Shown: positions 54,948 through 61,932 of the stretch, in pieces
Numbering within the stretch: position 1 is the stretch's first letter
Layout: every line of letters begins with the position of its first letter
Assembly: GCA_000173575.1 (NCBI GenBank)
Contig: ABYL01000006.1
Location: 1 to 64,000 of the forward strand
Direction: 5' to 3'
Length of the DNA stretch: 64,000 nt
Source: Burkholderia sp. H160
Lineage (GTDB): Bacteria; Pseudomonadota; Gammaproteobacteria; Burkholderiales; Burkholderiaceae
The notes under the pieces: generated by a model
The model's database searches: none
Told to the model about the DNA's origin: nothing
The model's input: the letters and a program-made list of their open reading frames with translations, nothing else
Position numbers and translations under genes: made by a program

Positions 54948-56231
54948 CTAGTGGCGTGGTCCGGCGTTCAGCGGTGTGGTCGACGATTGCGCGGCCTGCG
55001 CGGTCAGCTTGGCGCTGCCGGTGTCGTAGCCATTCGTGTAGAGAAGAAAGGCCATCAGGTCGGCGTACTCCTCGTCGGTCATCTTGCCGGGACGGTCCGC
55101 GGGCATGTTGGTCGACATGTACTGATAGATGCCGCCGATCGTCAGATGCGAGTTCGCCGCTGGCGCGAACGCCGGCCCGCTCAACGATGGCGCGGTGTTG
55201 CCTTCGAGCTTGTCGCCGTGGCATTTCGCGCACGAATCGACATACAGGTGTTCGCCGTGCGCGACCTGGTCGTGATCGAACGACGGTGCGTCAGCCGTCG
55301 CCGCAACCTTGATGAAGCCGCCGGCGGCCGGCATGCCGCTCACGCGCCATATGTCCGCGCGCGGCAACGCCAGGGTCGGGCCGTCGAGATAGCGCGCGGG
55401 GCTGCGCGCGAGGCTCGCCTGCGTAGCGAGCGGGGTGGCCAAGCCAGTCGCGTGGCTGGCGGGCAGTGCCCAGTTGCGCGTCAGCGCGGCGAGCCGGCCA
55501 TCGTTGCGCAGACGTGTGAGCGCGTCATCGATACGCTTTTGCAGCAACTGCGTGCCGGGCCCCGACGCGAACACGAGATTCCAGTCGGCATAGGGCGAAT
55601 CGGCGACGGCAACGTCGAACTGCTGCTGCGGATGAGCATGCCGGTACGCCACCACGGCCGGGTACCAGACGATCGCCCGTTGGGCGCGTCCCTTTGCGAG
55701 TGCGTCGACGGTCAGATTTGAGGTGACTTCCAGGTCGAAGCGGGCGTTCTTCTGCTGGACCGCGATCAGTTGCGACGGGCTCGACCAGGTGGCGGCAATC
55801 GTGATCTTGCCGTCCGGCGCCGCGACGCTGGCGTGGCTTGCGTGGGCGTCGCGCAGCGTGACGCTGACATAGCCCGAGTGCAGATAGCCCATGGAAAAGA
55901 GCAGGTGCGAGTCGGAGCCGTCGGCCACGCTCGAACGCGGAAAGCCCGCGATCACATCGCAGTTGCGCTGTAGCGATTTCGCGAGTTCGTGAGCGGAGAT
56001 GCCGTCATCGCCGCCGTCGTCGTCGATGCCGCGCGAGGCGAACGTCGCGGTGATGCCCGCGGTGTTCAGTACGGCGCGTGCGACGGACCTGTCGAGACGG
56101 GCAGAGGGGCTGCCGGGCATCGTGCACACGCGGACGCTGGAGGACGCCTGCGCGGGAGACTTCGCGGCGACATGAGCGGCGCCGGCGACGAGCGCGCTGG
56201 CAAGAGCAACGTGAGTGAGTCGAATGTTCAT
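54948..56231 (-). CDS. Fusion of quinoprotein-associated periplasmic binding protein (MxaJ/XoxJ-like) and cytochrome c
   Basis: 427 residues from ATG 56231. Signal peptide (ALASALVAGAAHVAAKSPAQA). Residues about 32-260 resemble the substrate-binding-protein-like MxaJ/XoxJ family (VRVCTMPGSPSARLDRSVAR; RNCDVIAGFPRSSVADGSDS; DSPYADWNLVFASGPGTQLL). An acidic run (GIDDDGGDDGIS, residues 69-80) could bind a metal. Residues about 320-400 are a cytochrome c domain with C334-x2-C337-H338 (DSCAKCHGDKLEG) and a likely axial Met376 (STNMPAD). In methanol dehydrogenase operons these are normally two proteins (J and G). Here one chain could dock on the dehydrogenase and accept its electrons. Confidence 0.85.
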   Translation of the reverse strand: MNIRLTHVALASALVAGAAHVAAKSPAQASSSVRVCTMPGSPSARLDRSVARAVLNTAGITATFASRGIDDDGGDDGISAHELAKSLQRNCDVIAGFPRSSVADGSDSHLLFSMGYLHSGYVSVTLRDAHASHASVAAPDGKITIAATWSSPSQLIAVQQKNARFDLEVTSNLTVDALAKGRAQRAIVWYPAVVAYRHAHPQQQFDVAVADSPYADWNLVFASGPGTQLLQKRIDDALTRLRNDGRLAALTRNWALPASHATGLATPLATQASLARSPARYLDGPTLALPRADIWRVSGMPAAGGFIKVAATADAPSFDHDQVAHGEHLYVDSCAKCHGDKLEGNTAPSLSGPAFAPAANSHLTIGGIYQYMSTNMPADRPGKMTDEEYADLMAFLLYTNGYDTGSAKLTAQAAQSSTTPLNAGPRH

Positions 56232-56310
56232 GATGGTGCGTTCCTGTAATGGCTGGAACACCGCACCCGCATCGGCTGCGTGCGGGCGCGGAGAGAGGCA
56301 ACGGCGAGAG

Positions 56311-58038
56311 TCAGCTGCGATCGAGCGCGAACACGTACAGCGTGCCGCCGCGCGGAACGTCCTTCGCGACGTCGGCCATCGGGCCGCCCCAGATCGGATT
56401 CGCACCGCCGTAGCCCGCGAGGATGGCCACGTATTCCTTGCCGTCGACTTCGAACACGGAAGGTTGCGCGACGATGCCGCTCGCGAGTTGCGGGCTCTCC
56501 CACAGCACCTTGCCCGTCTTCACGTCGAACGCGTACAGATGGCCGTCGAGCGAGCCGCTGAAGGCGAGGCCGCTCGCTGTCGTCGCGACGCCGCCGTTCC
56601 AGGGCATCCTGGTCCAGTGGCCCCACAGCTTCTTGCCGGTATTCACGTCGATGGCCTGAAGCTCGCCATAACCCTGGCTGCCCGGTTCAGGCTGGATCTC
56701 GAAGCCTTCGCCGAGGTAGGGCAGGCCCTCCATATAGCTGACCGACTTGCCGGACAGGCTCATGCACGCATGCAGCGACGGCACCACGGCGATGTGCCGC
56801 TCGGGATCGTAGGAGGTCGACCACCAGTTCTTGCCGCCGAGAAAGCTCGGGCAGGTGTTGATCGTCGTGCCGGCCTTGGGAAAGCGGCTTTCGTCCTGAA
56901 CCGGCTTGCCGTCGGCGGTGTAGCCCGTCACCGAGAGCGTCTTGACGAACGGTTCGGCGTAGATCATCTTGCCCGTCTTGCGGTCGATTGCGTGGAAGAA
57001 GCCGTTGCGGTCGGCGTGAATGATGGCGTCATACTGCTTGCCCTTGTAGTTGATGTTGGCAAGCACCGGCGTGTTGACGCCGTCGTAGTCCCACGTGTCG
57101 TTGCGCGTGTATTGGTAGTGCCACTTCAGGTCGCCATTCTTCGGATTGAGCGCGAGCAGTGAATCGGAGTACAGATTGTCGCCGGGACGCAGCGCGGCGA
57201 GCCACGGCCCCGGATTACCGACGCCCCAGTACAGTGTCTGCGTTGCGGCGTCGTAGGTGCCGGTCAGCCACGCCGCTCCGCCGCCATGTTCCTGCATGCC
57301 GTCGGGCCACGTCTCGCTGCCCTTGTCGCCGGCATTCGGGATCGTGTAGCGCTTCCACAGAATCGAACCGTCGTCGGGATTGAGGGCGGCGATATAGCCG
57401 CGAATCCCATATTCGCCGCCTGACGTACCCACCACGATCGCGCCGTCGAGCGCGAGCGGCGCAAGCGAGAACGCGTAGCCGAGACCCGGTTCGAACATCT
57501 GCTTCTTCCAGACGAGATTGCCGGTCTGCGCGTCGAGCGCGGCCACCTCGCCGCTCAGCATCGCCACGTAGACGTTCTTGCCATACAGCGCGACGCCGCG
57601 ATTCACCACGTCGCAGCAGGCGGTCTTGAACGATTCCGCGCCGAGTTTCGGCTCGTATTTCCAGAGCTGCGTGCCGGTTTTCGCATCGAAAGCATAGACG
57701 TTGTCTTTCGGCGTACTGACGAAAAGATAGCCGCCATTGACGATCGGGGTTGCCTCGAAGCCCTGCTTGAGATCCGCCGGGAACTGGTAGCTCCAGGCCT
57801 GTTTGAGCCCGGCGACGTTCGATGCATCGATCTGCTTCAGAGGTGAATGCGACTGGCCGCTGTAGCTGCGGTAGTAGGTGAGCCAGCCCGGGTCGCTCTG
57901 TGCTTGCGAGAGCCGCTCGAAGGTCACGGCGGGATAGTCCGGGGCGGCGTCCACCGGAGCCACATTCAGTGCCATCGCAATCGCGATACTCGCTCCATAG
58001 ACAGCCAGCCGGCCTGCGGCGGGCGAACGGTTCTTCAT
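56311..58038 (-). CDS. PQQ-dependent alcohol dehydrogenase with lanthanide-type DYD motif
   Basis: 575 residues from ATG 58038 (AGGAG upstream), a soluble quinoprotein without a heme domain. Signal peptide (SIAIAMALNVAPVDA). Key residues: the vicinal disulfide C141-C142 (KTACCDVVNRG), metal ligands E209 (GTSGGEYGIRG) and N275 (GVGNPGPW), the catalytic Asp317, and Asp319 two residues later (TWDYDGVN). In calcium enzymes the second position is Ala or Ser; Asp there is the extra ligand of lanthanide-dependent XoxF/PedH enzymes. Tryptophan-docking repeats (AFDAKTGTQLWKYEP and similar) form the propeller. Substrate is a primary alcohol, not further predictable. First gene of the leftward operon. 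Confidence 0.92.
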   Translation of the reverse strand: MKNRSPAAGRLAVYGASIAIAMALNVAPVDAAPDYPAVTFERLSQAQSDPGWLTYYRSYSGQSHSPLKQIDASNVAGLKQAWSYQFPADLKQGFEATPIVNGGYLFVSTPKDNVYAFDAKTGTQLWKYEPKLGAESFKTACCDVVNRGVALYGKNVYVAMLSGEVAALDAQTGNLVWKKQMFEPGLGYAFSLAPLALDGAIVVGTSGGEYGIRGYIAALNPDDGSILWKRYTIPNAGDKGSETWPDGMQEHGGGAAWLTGTYDAATQTLYWGVGNPGPWLAALRPGDNLYSDSLLALNPKNGDLKWHYQYTRNDTWDYDGVNTPVLANINYKGKQYDAIIHADRNGFFHAIDRKTGKMIYAEPFVKTLSVTGYTADGKPVQDESRFPKAGTTINTCPSFLGGKNWWSTSYDPERHIAVVPSLHACMSLSGKSVSYMEGLPYLGEGFEIQPEPGSQGYGELQAIDVNTGKKLWGHWTRMPWNGGVATTASGLAFSGSLDGHLYAFDVKTGKVLWESPQLASGIVAQPSVFEVDGKEYVAILAGYGGANPIWGGPMADVAKDVPRGGTLYVFALDRS

Positions 58039-58123
58039 GGTCGTCTCCTGAGTGTTTGTCAATGCAGTGCCGGGAGAGGCGTCGCCCCTTTGTTCTGTTT
58101 CAATCCGGTTGCGGTGTCGTTAC

Positions 58124-58139
58124 TGCAAGTCACATGCCA
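58124..58139 (-). promoter_or_regulatory. Sigma-54 promoter of the PQQ dehydrogenase operon
   Basis: Read on the minus strand: TGGCATGTGACTTGCA, against the consensus TGGCACG-N4-TTGC[AT]. The GG and GC are separated by exactly 10 bases and only one conserved base differs. Transcription would start near 58112, giving a leader of about 74 bases. The divergent gene is a sigma-54 activator. The 504-base gap (58039-58542) contains no gene. Confidence 0.82.
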
Positions 58140-58215
58140 TTTGCCCAGGCGAGTCTGCACGGGCGGCGCGCCTGAAATGCGCGGCTGGCCGCATGGCCCG
58201 CGCGGCGCTCCATGT

Positions 58216-58233
58216 GTTGCATCCCGGTACAAC
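58216..58233. promoter_or_regulatory. Inverted repeat, possible activator site (UAS)
   Basis: GTTG-CATCCCGGTA-CAAC, 77 bases upstream of the sigma-54 promoter, the usual distance for an enhancer site. The same GTGTTGCATC string recurs upstream of pqqA (near 60593). The repeat is short, so the assignment is tentative. Confidence 0.35.
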
Positions 58234-58542
58234 CGGGGCGATGGGGTGTTGAGAAAAATGACAGTTGCGGCGCCGCCGCGTGAGATCGGCCGCAACATCG
58301 CGGACCATGTGCATCGGGGTGAGTCCGTGTATTGCGACGCGTATCAATTTGCGGTAATAGAAGCTCTTCGGTCCGCATGGATGCGGCTCGGCATGACGTG
58401 CGTTTGTATGACGTGTTGCGCGTCGCGTTTGCATCGATGCGTCTGCGCTTTGCCGCGGCCGATCAAATCCGGTGGCCCGGAGCTTGCTTAAGTGGACGGA
58501 GAAAAAGCCTGGCAAGGTACCAGGCTTTCCAGGAGGGAGACA

Positions 58543-60528
58543 ATGCGCGACGACATCCACCCGGCCGCGGCTCAGACGGCCATACGGTCCAATGACCGGC
58601 CCGCGCCGGCAATCCGGAAATCGCACGAACGGTCCGAAACGTTTGGTCTGTGCGCGTCGGCGCGTCCGGACTACGAAATTCTGTCGAACGCGGGACTCGA
58701 GCTCAACCGCGAGCAAAACCGGGTGTTATGCGCGCATGCGTTGCCGGTGATGGAGACGCTGCGCGAGCAGATCGCCAACACCCAAAGCATGATCGTGCTG
58801 ACCAATGCCGAAGGGCTGATCCTGCATTCGATCGGCGACGACGACTTCCTCGCGCGCGCGGAAAAAGTGGCGCTGCGGCCCGGCGCGAACTGGGCCGAGG
58901 ACCGCCAGGGCACCAATGCGATCGGTACGGCGCTTGCCGAGCGCTGCCCGATGGTCGTGCACGGGGACCAGCACTACCTGGCGGCAAACCGCTTCCTGAC
59001 CTGCTCGAGCGTGCCGATTCTCGATCCGTATGGTGACGCGATCGGCGTGCTCGACGTGACGGGCGACTACCGCAGCTACCATCAGCACACGATGGCGCTC
59101 GCGAAGATGTCGGTGCAGATGATCGAGAATCATCTCTTCACGACCACTTTCCACGAAACGCTGCAAGTGTCCTTCCATAGTCGTCCTGAGTTTCTGGGCA
59201 CGCTGATGGAAGGCATCGTGGCGTTCACGAGCGATGGACGTTTTCTGTCGGCTAACCGGAGTGCCCAGTTCCAGCTCGGCATGTCGCTCGCCGGGCTGCG
59301 CGCGCATACGCTCTCGTCGCTGTTCCAGACCACCAGCGCGCAGCTGATCGATCGCGCGCGCGTGAGCCTCGACCCGCACCTGATGCTCAACCTCAGCAAT
59401 GGCGCGGTCGTCTGCGCGCGTGTGCAGTTCAGGCGGGCGTCGCTGGCCGAAGGCAGCCGCCCGGTCGCCGTGCACGAGGGGGCACGCGCGGTGACGCGCG
59501 AGGATCCGTCGCAGACGGCGGCCGGGCTTTCGCGCCTGAGCTATCTCGACACGGGCGACCCGCAGGTCGCCGCGGTCATTGCCAAAGTCAAACGGGTGAT
59601 CGGCAAGGACATTCCGATCCTGATCAACGGCGAGACCGGCACAGGCAAGGAATTGCTCGCGCAAGCGATCCACAACGATTCGCCGCGGCACGCCGGGCCG
59701 TTCGTGGCGGTCAACTGTGCGTCGATTCCCGAGTCGCTGATCGAATCCGAGCTGTTCGGCTACGAGGAGGGCGCATTCACGGGGGCAAGGCGCAAGGGCG
59801 CGATCGGCAAGCTGCTGCAGGCGAACGGCGGCACGCTGTTTCTCGACGAGATCGGCGACATGCCGTACTCGCTGCAGGTGCGGCTGCTGCGCGTGCTGCA
59901 GGAGCGCATCGTCAACCCGCTTGGCTCGACCAGGAGCATTGCGGTGGACGTCGCGATCATCTGCGCGACGCACCGGGACCTGCGCGAGATGATTGCGCAG
60001 AACCGCTTTCGCGAGGATCTCTACTACCGGCTCAACGGCCTCGTGGTGCGTCTGCCGCGGCTGCGCGACCGTACCGATCTGGCAGTCGTGATCGGGAAGA
60101 TGTTGCTGCGCGAATCGAGCGCTTGCGCGAAGCGGCGGCCGCTTCATGTCGCGCCCGATGTCATGGCGATGTTCGAGCGCTGTCCATGGCCGGGCAACTT
60201 CCGGCAACTCGGCAACCTGCTGCGCACGGCGGCGGCCATGGTCGACGATGACGGTGAGATCCGGCGCGAGCACTTGCCCGATGACTTCTTCGATGACCTG
60301 CGCCGCGGCAGCGCGCAAAGCAGCGCGGCGGATACGCCGAGCGCGGCCAATGCGTCCGTGCCGGAGTGCGCGCGCCTGCAGGACGTGACGGTTTCGGTGA
60401 TTACCGCTGCGCTCGCCCGACACGGCGGGAACGTTTCGGCGGCCGCGCGCGAACTCGGCGTGTCGCGCAACACGATCTACCGCAAGATGCCCGCCGTCGA
60501 GACGGGCCGCGCAGTGGACGACTTCTGA
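58543..60528 (+). CDS. Sigma-54-dependent transcriptional activator, AcoR-like (GAF, AAA+, Fis HTH)
   Basis: 661 residues from ATG 58543 with a strong AGGAGGGA site; an in-frame GTG at 58492 is less likely. The N-terminal sensory part contains a GAF-like domain (LRPGANWAEDRQGTNAIGTA) typical of AcoR-type alcohol/aldehyde-responsive activators, then a PAS-like segment. AAA+ motor: Walker A (INGETGTGKELLAQ), the sigma-54 contact GAFTGA (GYEEGAFTGARRKG) and Walker B (GGTLFLDEIGDM). The C-terminal Fis helix-turn-helix is GGNVSAAARELGVSRNTIYR. It lies between, and probably drives, the two sigma-54 promoters in front of the dehydrogenase operon and pqqA-pqqD. Confidence 0.94.
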   Translation: MRDDIHPAAAQTAIRSNDRPAPAIRKSHERSETFGLCASARPDYEILSNAGLELNREQNRVLCAHALPVMETLREQIANTQSMIVLTNAEGLILHSIGDDDFLARAEKVALRPGANWAEDRQGTNAIGTALAERCPMVVHGDQHYLAANRFLTCSSVPILDPYGDAIGVLDVTGDYRSYHQHTMALAKMSVQMIENHLFTTTFHETLQVSFHSRPEFLGTLMEGIVAFTSDGRFLSANRSAQFQLGMSLAGLRAHTLSSLFQTTSAQLIDRARVSLDPHLMLNLSNGAVVCARVQFRRASLAEGSRPVAVHEGARAVTREDPSQTAAGLSRLSYLDTGDPQVAAVIAKVKRVIGKDIPILINGETGTGKELLAQAIHNDSPRHAGPFVAVNCASIPESLIESELFGYEEGAFTGARRKGAIGKLLQANGGTLFLDEIGDMPYSLQVRLLRVLQERIVNPLGSTRSIAVDVAIICATHRDLREMIAQNRFREDLYYRLNGLVVRLPRLRDRTDLAVVIGKMLLRESSACAKRRPLHVAPDVMAMFERCPWPGNFRQLGNLLRTAAAMVDDDGEIRREHLPDDFFDDLRRGSAQSSAADTPSAANASVPECARLQDVTVSVITAALARHGGNVSAAARELGVSRNTIYRKMPAVETGRAVDDF

Positions 60529-60613
60529 GTCTTCTGGGTCAACGGGGCCGCTCTCATCAGCACAGCTGTTTGACCCGCGTGCTGTCACACCGGTGTTGCA
60601 TCTCGCAGCAGCG

Positions 60614-60632
60614 GTGTTCCAAAACTCAACAC
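60614..60632. promoter_or_regulatory. Inverted repeat upstream of pqqA, possible activator site
   Basis: GTGTTCCAAAACTCAACAC has 5-base complementary arms (GTGTT/AACAC). It lies about 50-70 bases upstream of the sigma-54 promoter of pqqA. Tentative enhancer site. Confidence 0.35.
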
Positions 60633-60647
60633 TGCACCTCTGGCGAA

Positions 60648-60667
60648 CGCGTTGCGAGACCAACGCG
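60648..60667. promoter_or_regulatory. Second inverted repeat upstream of pqqA
   Basis: CGCGTTGCGAGACCAACGCG has perfect 7-base arms around 6 bases, and contains GTTG...CAAC like the site on the dehydrogenase side. It is only about 17 bases from the sigma-54 -24 element, close for an enhancer, so it might bind another factor. Confidence 0.4.
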
Positions 60668-60683
60668 ACTTGCGTATCGACAT

Positions 60684-60699
60684 CGGCATGTCCTTTGCT
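60684..60699 (+). promoter_or_regulatory. Sigma-54 promoter of pqqA
   Basis: CGGCATGTCCTTTGCT: GG (60685-60686) and GC (60697-60698) are exactly 10 bases apart, and the site shares GGCATG with the dehydrogenase promoter. Predicted transcription start near 60711, giving a leader of about 53 bases before pqqA. Confidence 0.75.
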
Positions 60700-60763
60700 T
60701 CGAAGGAAGCGGCCGCGCATCAAGTGCGGTTTATTCATCCAATCGCAATCAAGGAGACACGCC

Positions 60764-60838
60764 ATGCAATGGATCACCCCGTCATATACCGACCTGCGTT
60801 TCGGCTTTGAAGTCACGATGTATATCGCCAATCGCTGA
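60764..60838 (+). CDS. pqqA: PQQ precursor peptide PqqA
   Basis: 24 residues, starting MQWITPSYTDLRFGFEVTMY. The conserved Glu16 and Tyr20 (EVTMY), whose side chains are joined to make pyrroloquinoline quinone, are both present, and the length is standard. ATG 60764 is preceded by AAGGAGA. PqqA is the substrate of PqqE, delivered by PqqD. It is placed behind a sigma-54 promoter beside the PQQ dehydrogenase, so precursor supply would be linked to enzyme expression. Confidence 0.95.
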   Translation: MQWITPSYTDLRFGFEVTMYIANR

Positions 60839-60850
60839 GCGGGCCGCGGC

Positions 60851-60889
60851 GTGCCGCCCGCGGTTCTCGAGCGGTGCCACGGGCGGCAC
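60851..60889 (+). other. Hairpin between pqqA and pqqD
   Basis: Ten-base perfect arms (60851-60860 with 60880-60889) and a 19-base loop, with no T tract after it. Hairpins behind pqqA in other bacteria stabilise or attenuate the message, so that PqqA is made in excess over the enzymes. The same role is inferred here. Confidence 0.5.
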
Positions 60890-60903
60890 ACGCGACGAAC
60901 GAC

Positions 60904-60948
60904 CATGAAGATCAGGACTCGAGGGCGTGGCCTCCATGAACACGCGTG
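60904..60948 (+). pseudogene. Possible pqqB start remnant (14-codon frame overlapping pqqD)
   Basis: A short frame opens MKIR, the usual first residues of PqqB, at the position where pqqB normally follows pqqA, then runs into unrelated sequence (TRGRGLHEHA) and stops 13 bases inside pqqD. This would fit an internal deletion from the pqqB start to the pqqC end. With only four matching codons, chance or a coupling leader peptide is equally possible. Confidence 0.25.
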
Positions 60949-61217
60949 ACCCGGCCAGCGGCGTGCCGCTGCGCCCGCGCCTGCGGAGCATCTTTCGCTT
61001 GCAGTGGGAAGCGCAGCAGGGCGCCTACGTGCTGCTCTATCCCGAAGGGATGGTGAAGCTCAATACGAGCGCCGGCGCAATCCTCGCGCGATGCGACGGA
61101 GAGCACGAGCTCGACGAAATCATCGGTGAACTCGAACGGCTTTTCAGCACGTCCGAGCTTGCGCCCGACGTCTACCGTTTTCTTGATCACGCGCGGCAGC
61201 GTGGCTGGCTAGACTGA
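60936..61217 (+). CDS. pqqD: PqqD, PqqA-binding chaperone
   Basis: 93 residues from ATG 60936; an in-frame GTG at 60927 is possible but too close to the ribosome site. Landmarks: FRLQWEAQQGAYVLLYPEGM, KLNTSAGAILARCDGEHELD and a final helix ending RQRGWLD, all typical of PqqD. It is a winged-helix RiPP recognition element that presents PqqA to the radical-SAM enzyme PqqE. pqqE does not follow it: a MocR fragment on the other strand starts 12 bases later. Function depends on pqqBCE elsewhere in the genome. Confidence 0.92.
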   Translation: MNTRDPASGVPLRPRLRSIFRLQWEAQQGAYVLLYPEGMVKLNTSAGAILARCDGEHELDEIIGELERLFSTSELAPDVYRFLDHARQRGWLD

Positions 61218-61229
61218 GATGGCACAGGA

Positions 61230-61403
61230 CTATGCCCGTGCGTCACCCAGCACACGCATCAGTTTCGTGACCTGTCGCTTGGCCTCGGCCTCGTTCGGGA
61301 TATTAGTGAAGCCCAACATCAGCGCGCGCCGACCGGGCTGGCCCCTGCGCCATGCAGTCAGCGAATGCACACCAAAGCCTGCCTCGCGCGCGATCCGCGC
61401 CAT
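61230..61403 (-). pseudogene. 3' fragment of a MocR-type regulator (GntR/aminotransferase fusion)
   Basis: 57 codons ending at TAG 61230-61232: MARIAREAGFGVHSLTAWRR, then GRRALMLGFTNIPNEAEAKR and QVTKLMRVLGD. This matches the very end of the aminotransferase-like domain of MocR regulators (pattern ALxLGFTNI). An in-frame TAA at 61410-61412 precedes it, and the rest of the gene (over 400 codons) is missing. It marks a recombination or decay junction right behind pqqD. Confidence 0.65.
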
Positions 61404-61458
61404 GCAGTTTTATGATGTCTTCTCCTCTTCGAACAAACGACACGACACGGCCGGAAGA

Positions 61459-61851
61459 CTAGCGGCCAGCGAGCAACGCGACACAGAGGGCCACCCCGAA
61501 CCCGTAGGTTCCGAACGCCCCGACCGCCCTCGCCGGATTGGGCTTTGACATGGTGGGCCAGGCAAGTAGCGAAACCACCAGAAGCAGGCGGCAGGCTGTT
61601 GCACCTGCCATGCACCACAGCTGCCAGAGAGGCGGATTCTGAGCGCCGAGGTACAGAAAAAGCACCGCGAAGAACGGAGCGTACTCGGCGGTATTGCCGT
61701 GAGCGCGAACCAGTTTGGTTAGCATCCGGTCAGGCTCGGGGGCGTAGCCGCTCAGCAAACCGACACGAGTTCGCACGACTGTAATGGTGAGCCCAAGTAC
61801 GAACAGGAGCAAACCGAGGACACCGGTGCAGGCCAGCGCGATAGTGTTCAT
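61459..61851 (-). CDS. MAPEG family membrane protein
   Basis: 130 residues with four hydrophobic helices (TGVLGLLLFVLGLTITVVRT; FFAVLFLYLGAQNPPLWQL and two more). The loop RAHGNTAEYAPFF is the MAPEG signature (glutathione-binding membrane enzymes such as microsomal glutathione transferase). The start at 61851 follows a ribosome site. It lies 81 bases after the DipZ gene on the same strand, so the two may be co-transcribed. Glutathione-dependent activity is inferred from the family. Confidence 0.9.
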   Translation of the reverse strand: MNTIALACTGVLGLLLFVLGLTITVVRTRVGLLSGYAPEPDRMLTKLVRAHGNTAEYAPFFAVLFLYLGAQNPPLWQLWCMAGATACRLLLVVSLLAWPTMSKPNPARAVGAFGTYGFGVALCVALLAGR

Positions 61852-61932
61852 TCCATACTCCTTGCTTGACAGTCGAAATCAGCGACAGTGTGATGGTGGG
61901 ACATGAGGCACTTCCGGCGCCGAAGGTCGGAT

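Noticed and set aside
58726-60906. 726-codon minus-strand frame opposite the sigma-54 activator
   Set aside because: Antisense to a protein with intact Walker A, GAFTGA and Fis motifs. It also runs across the pqqA promoter and pqqA.
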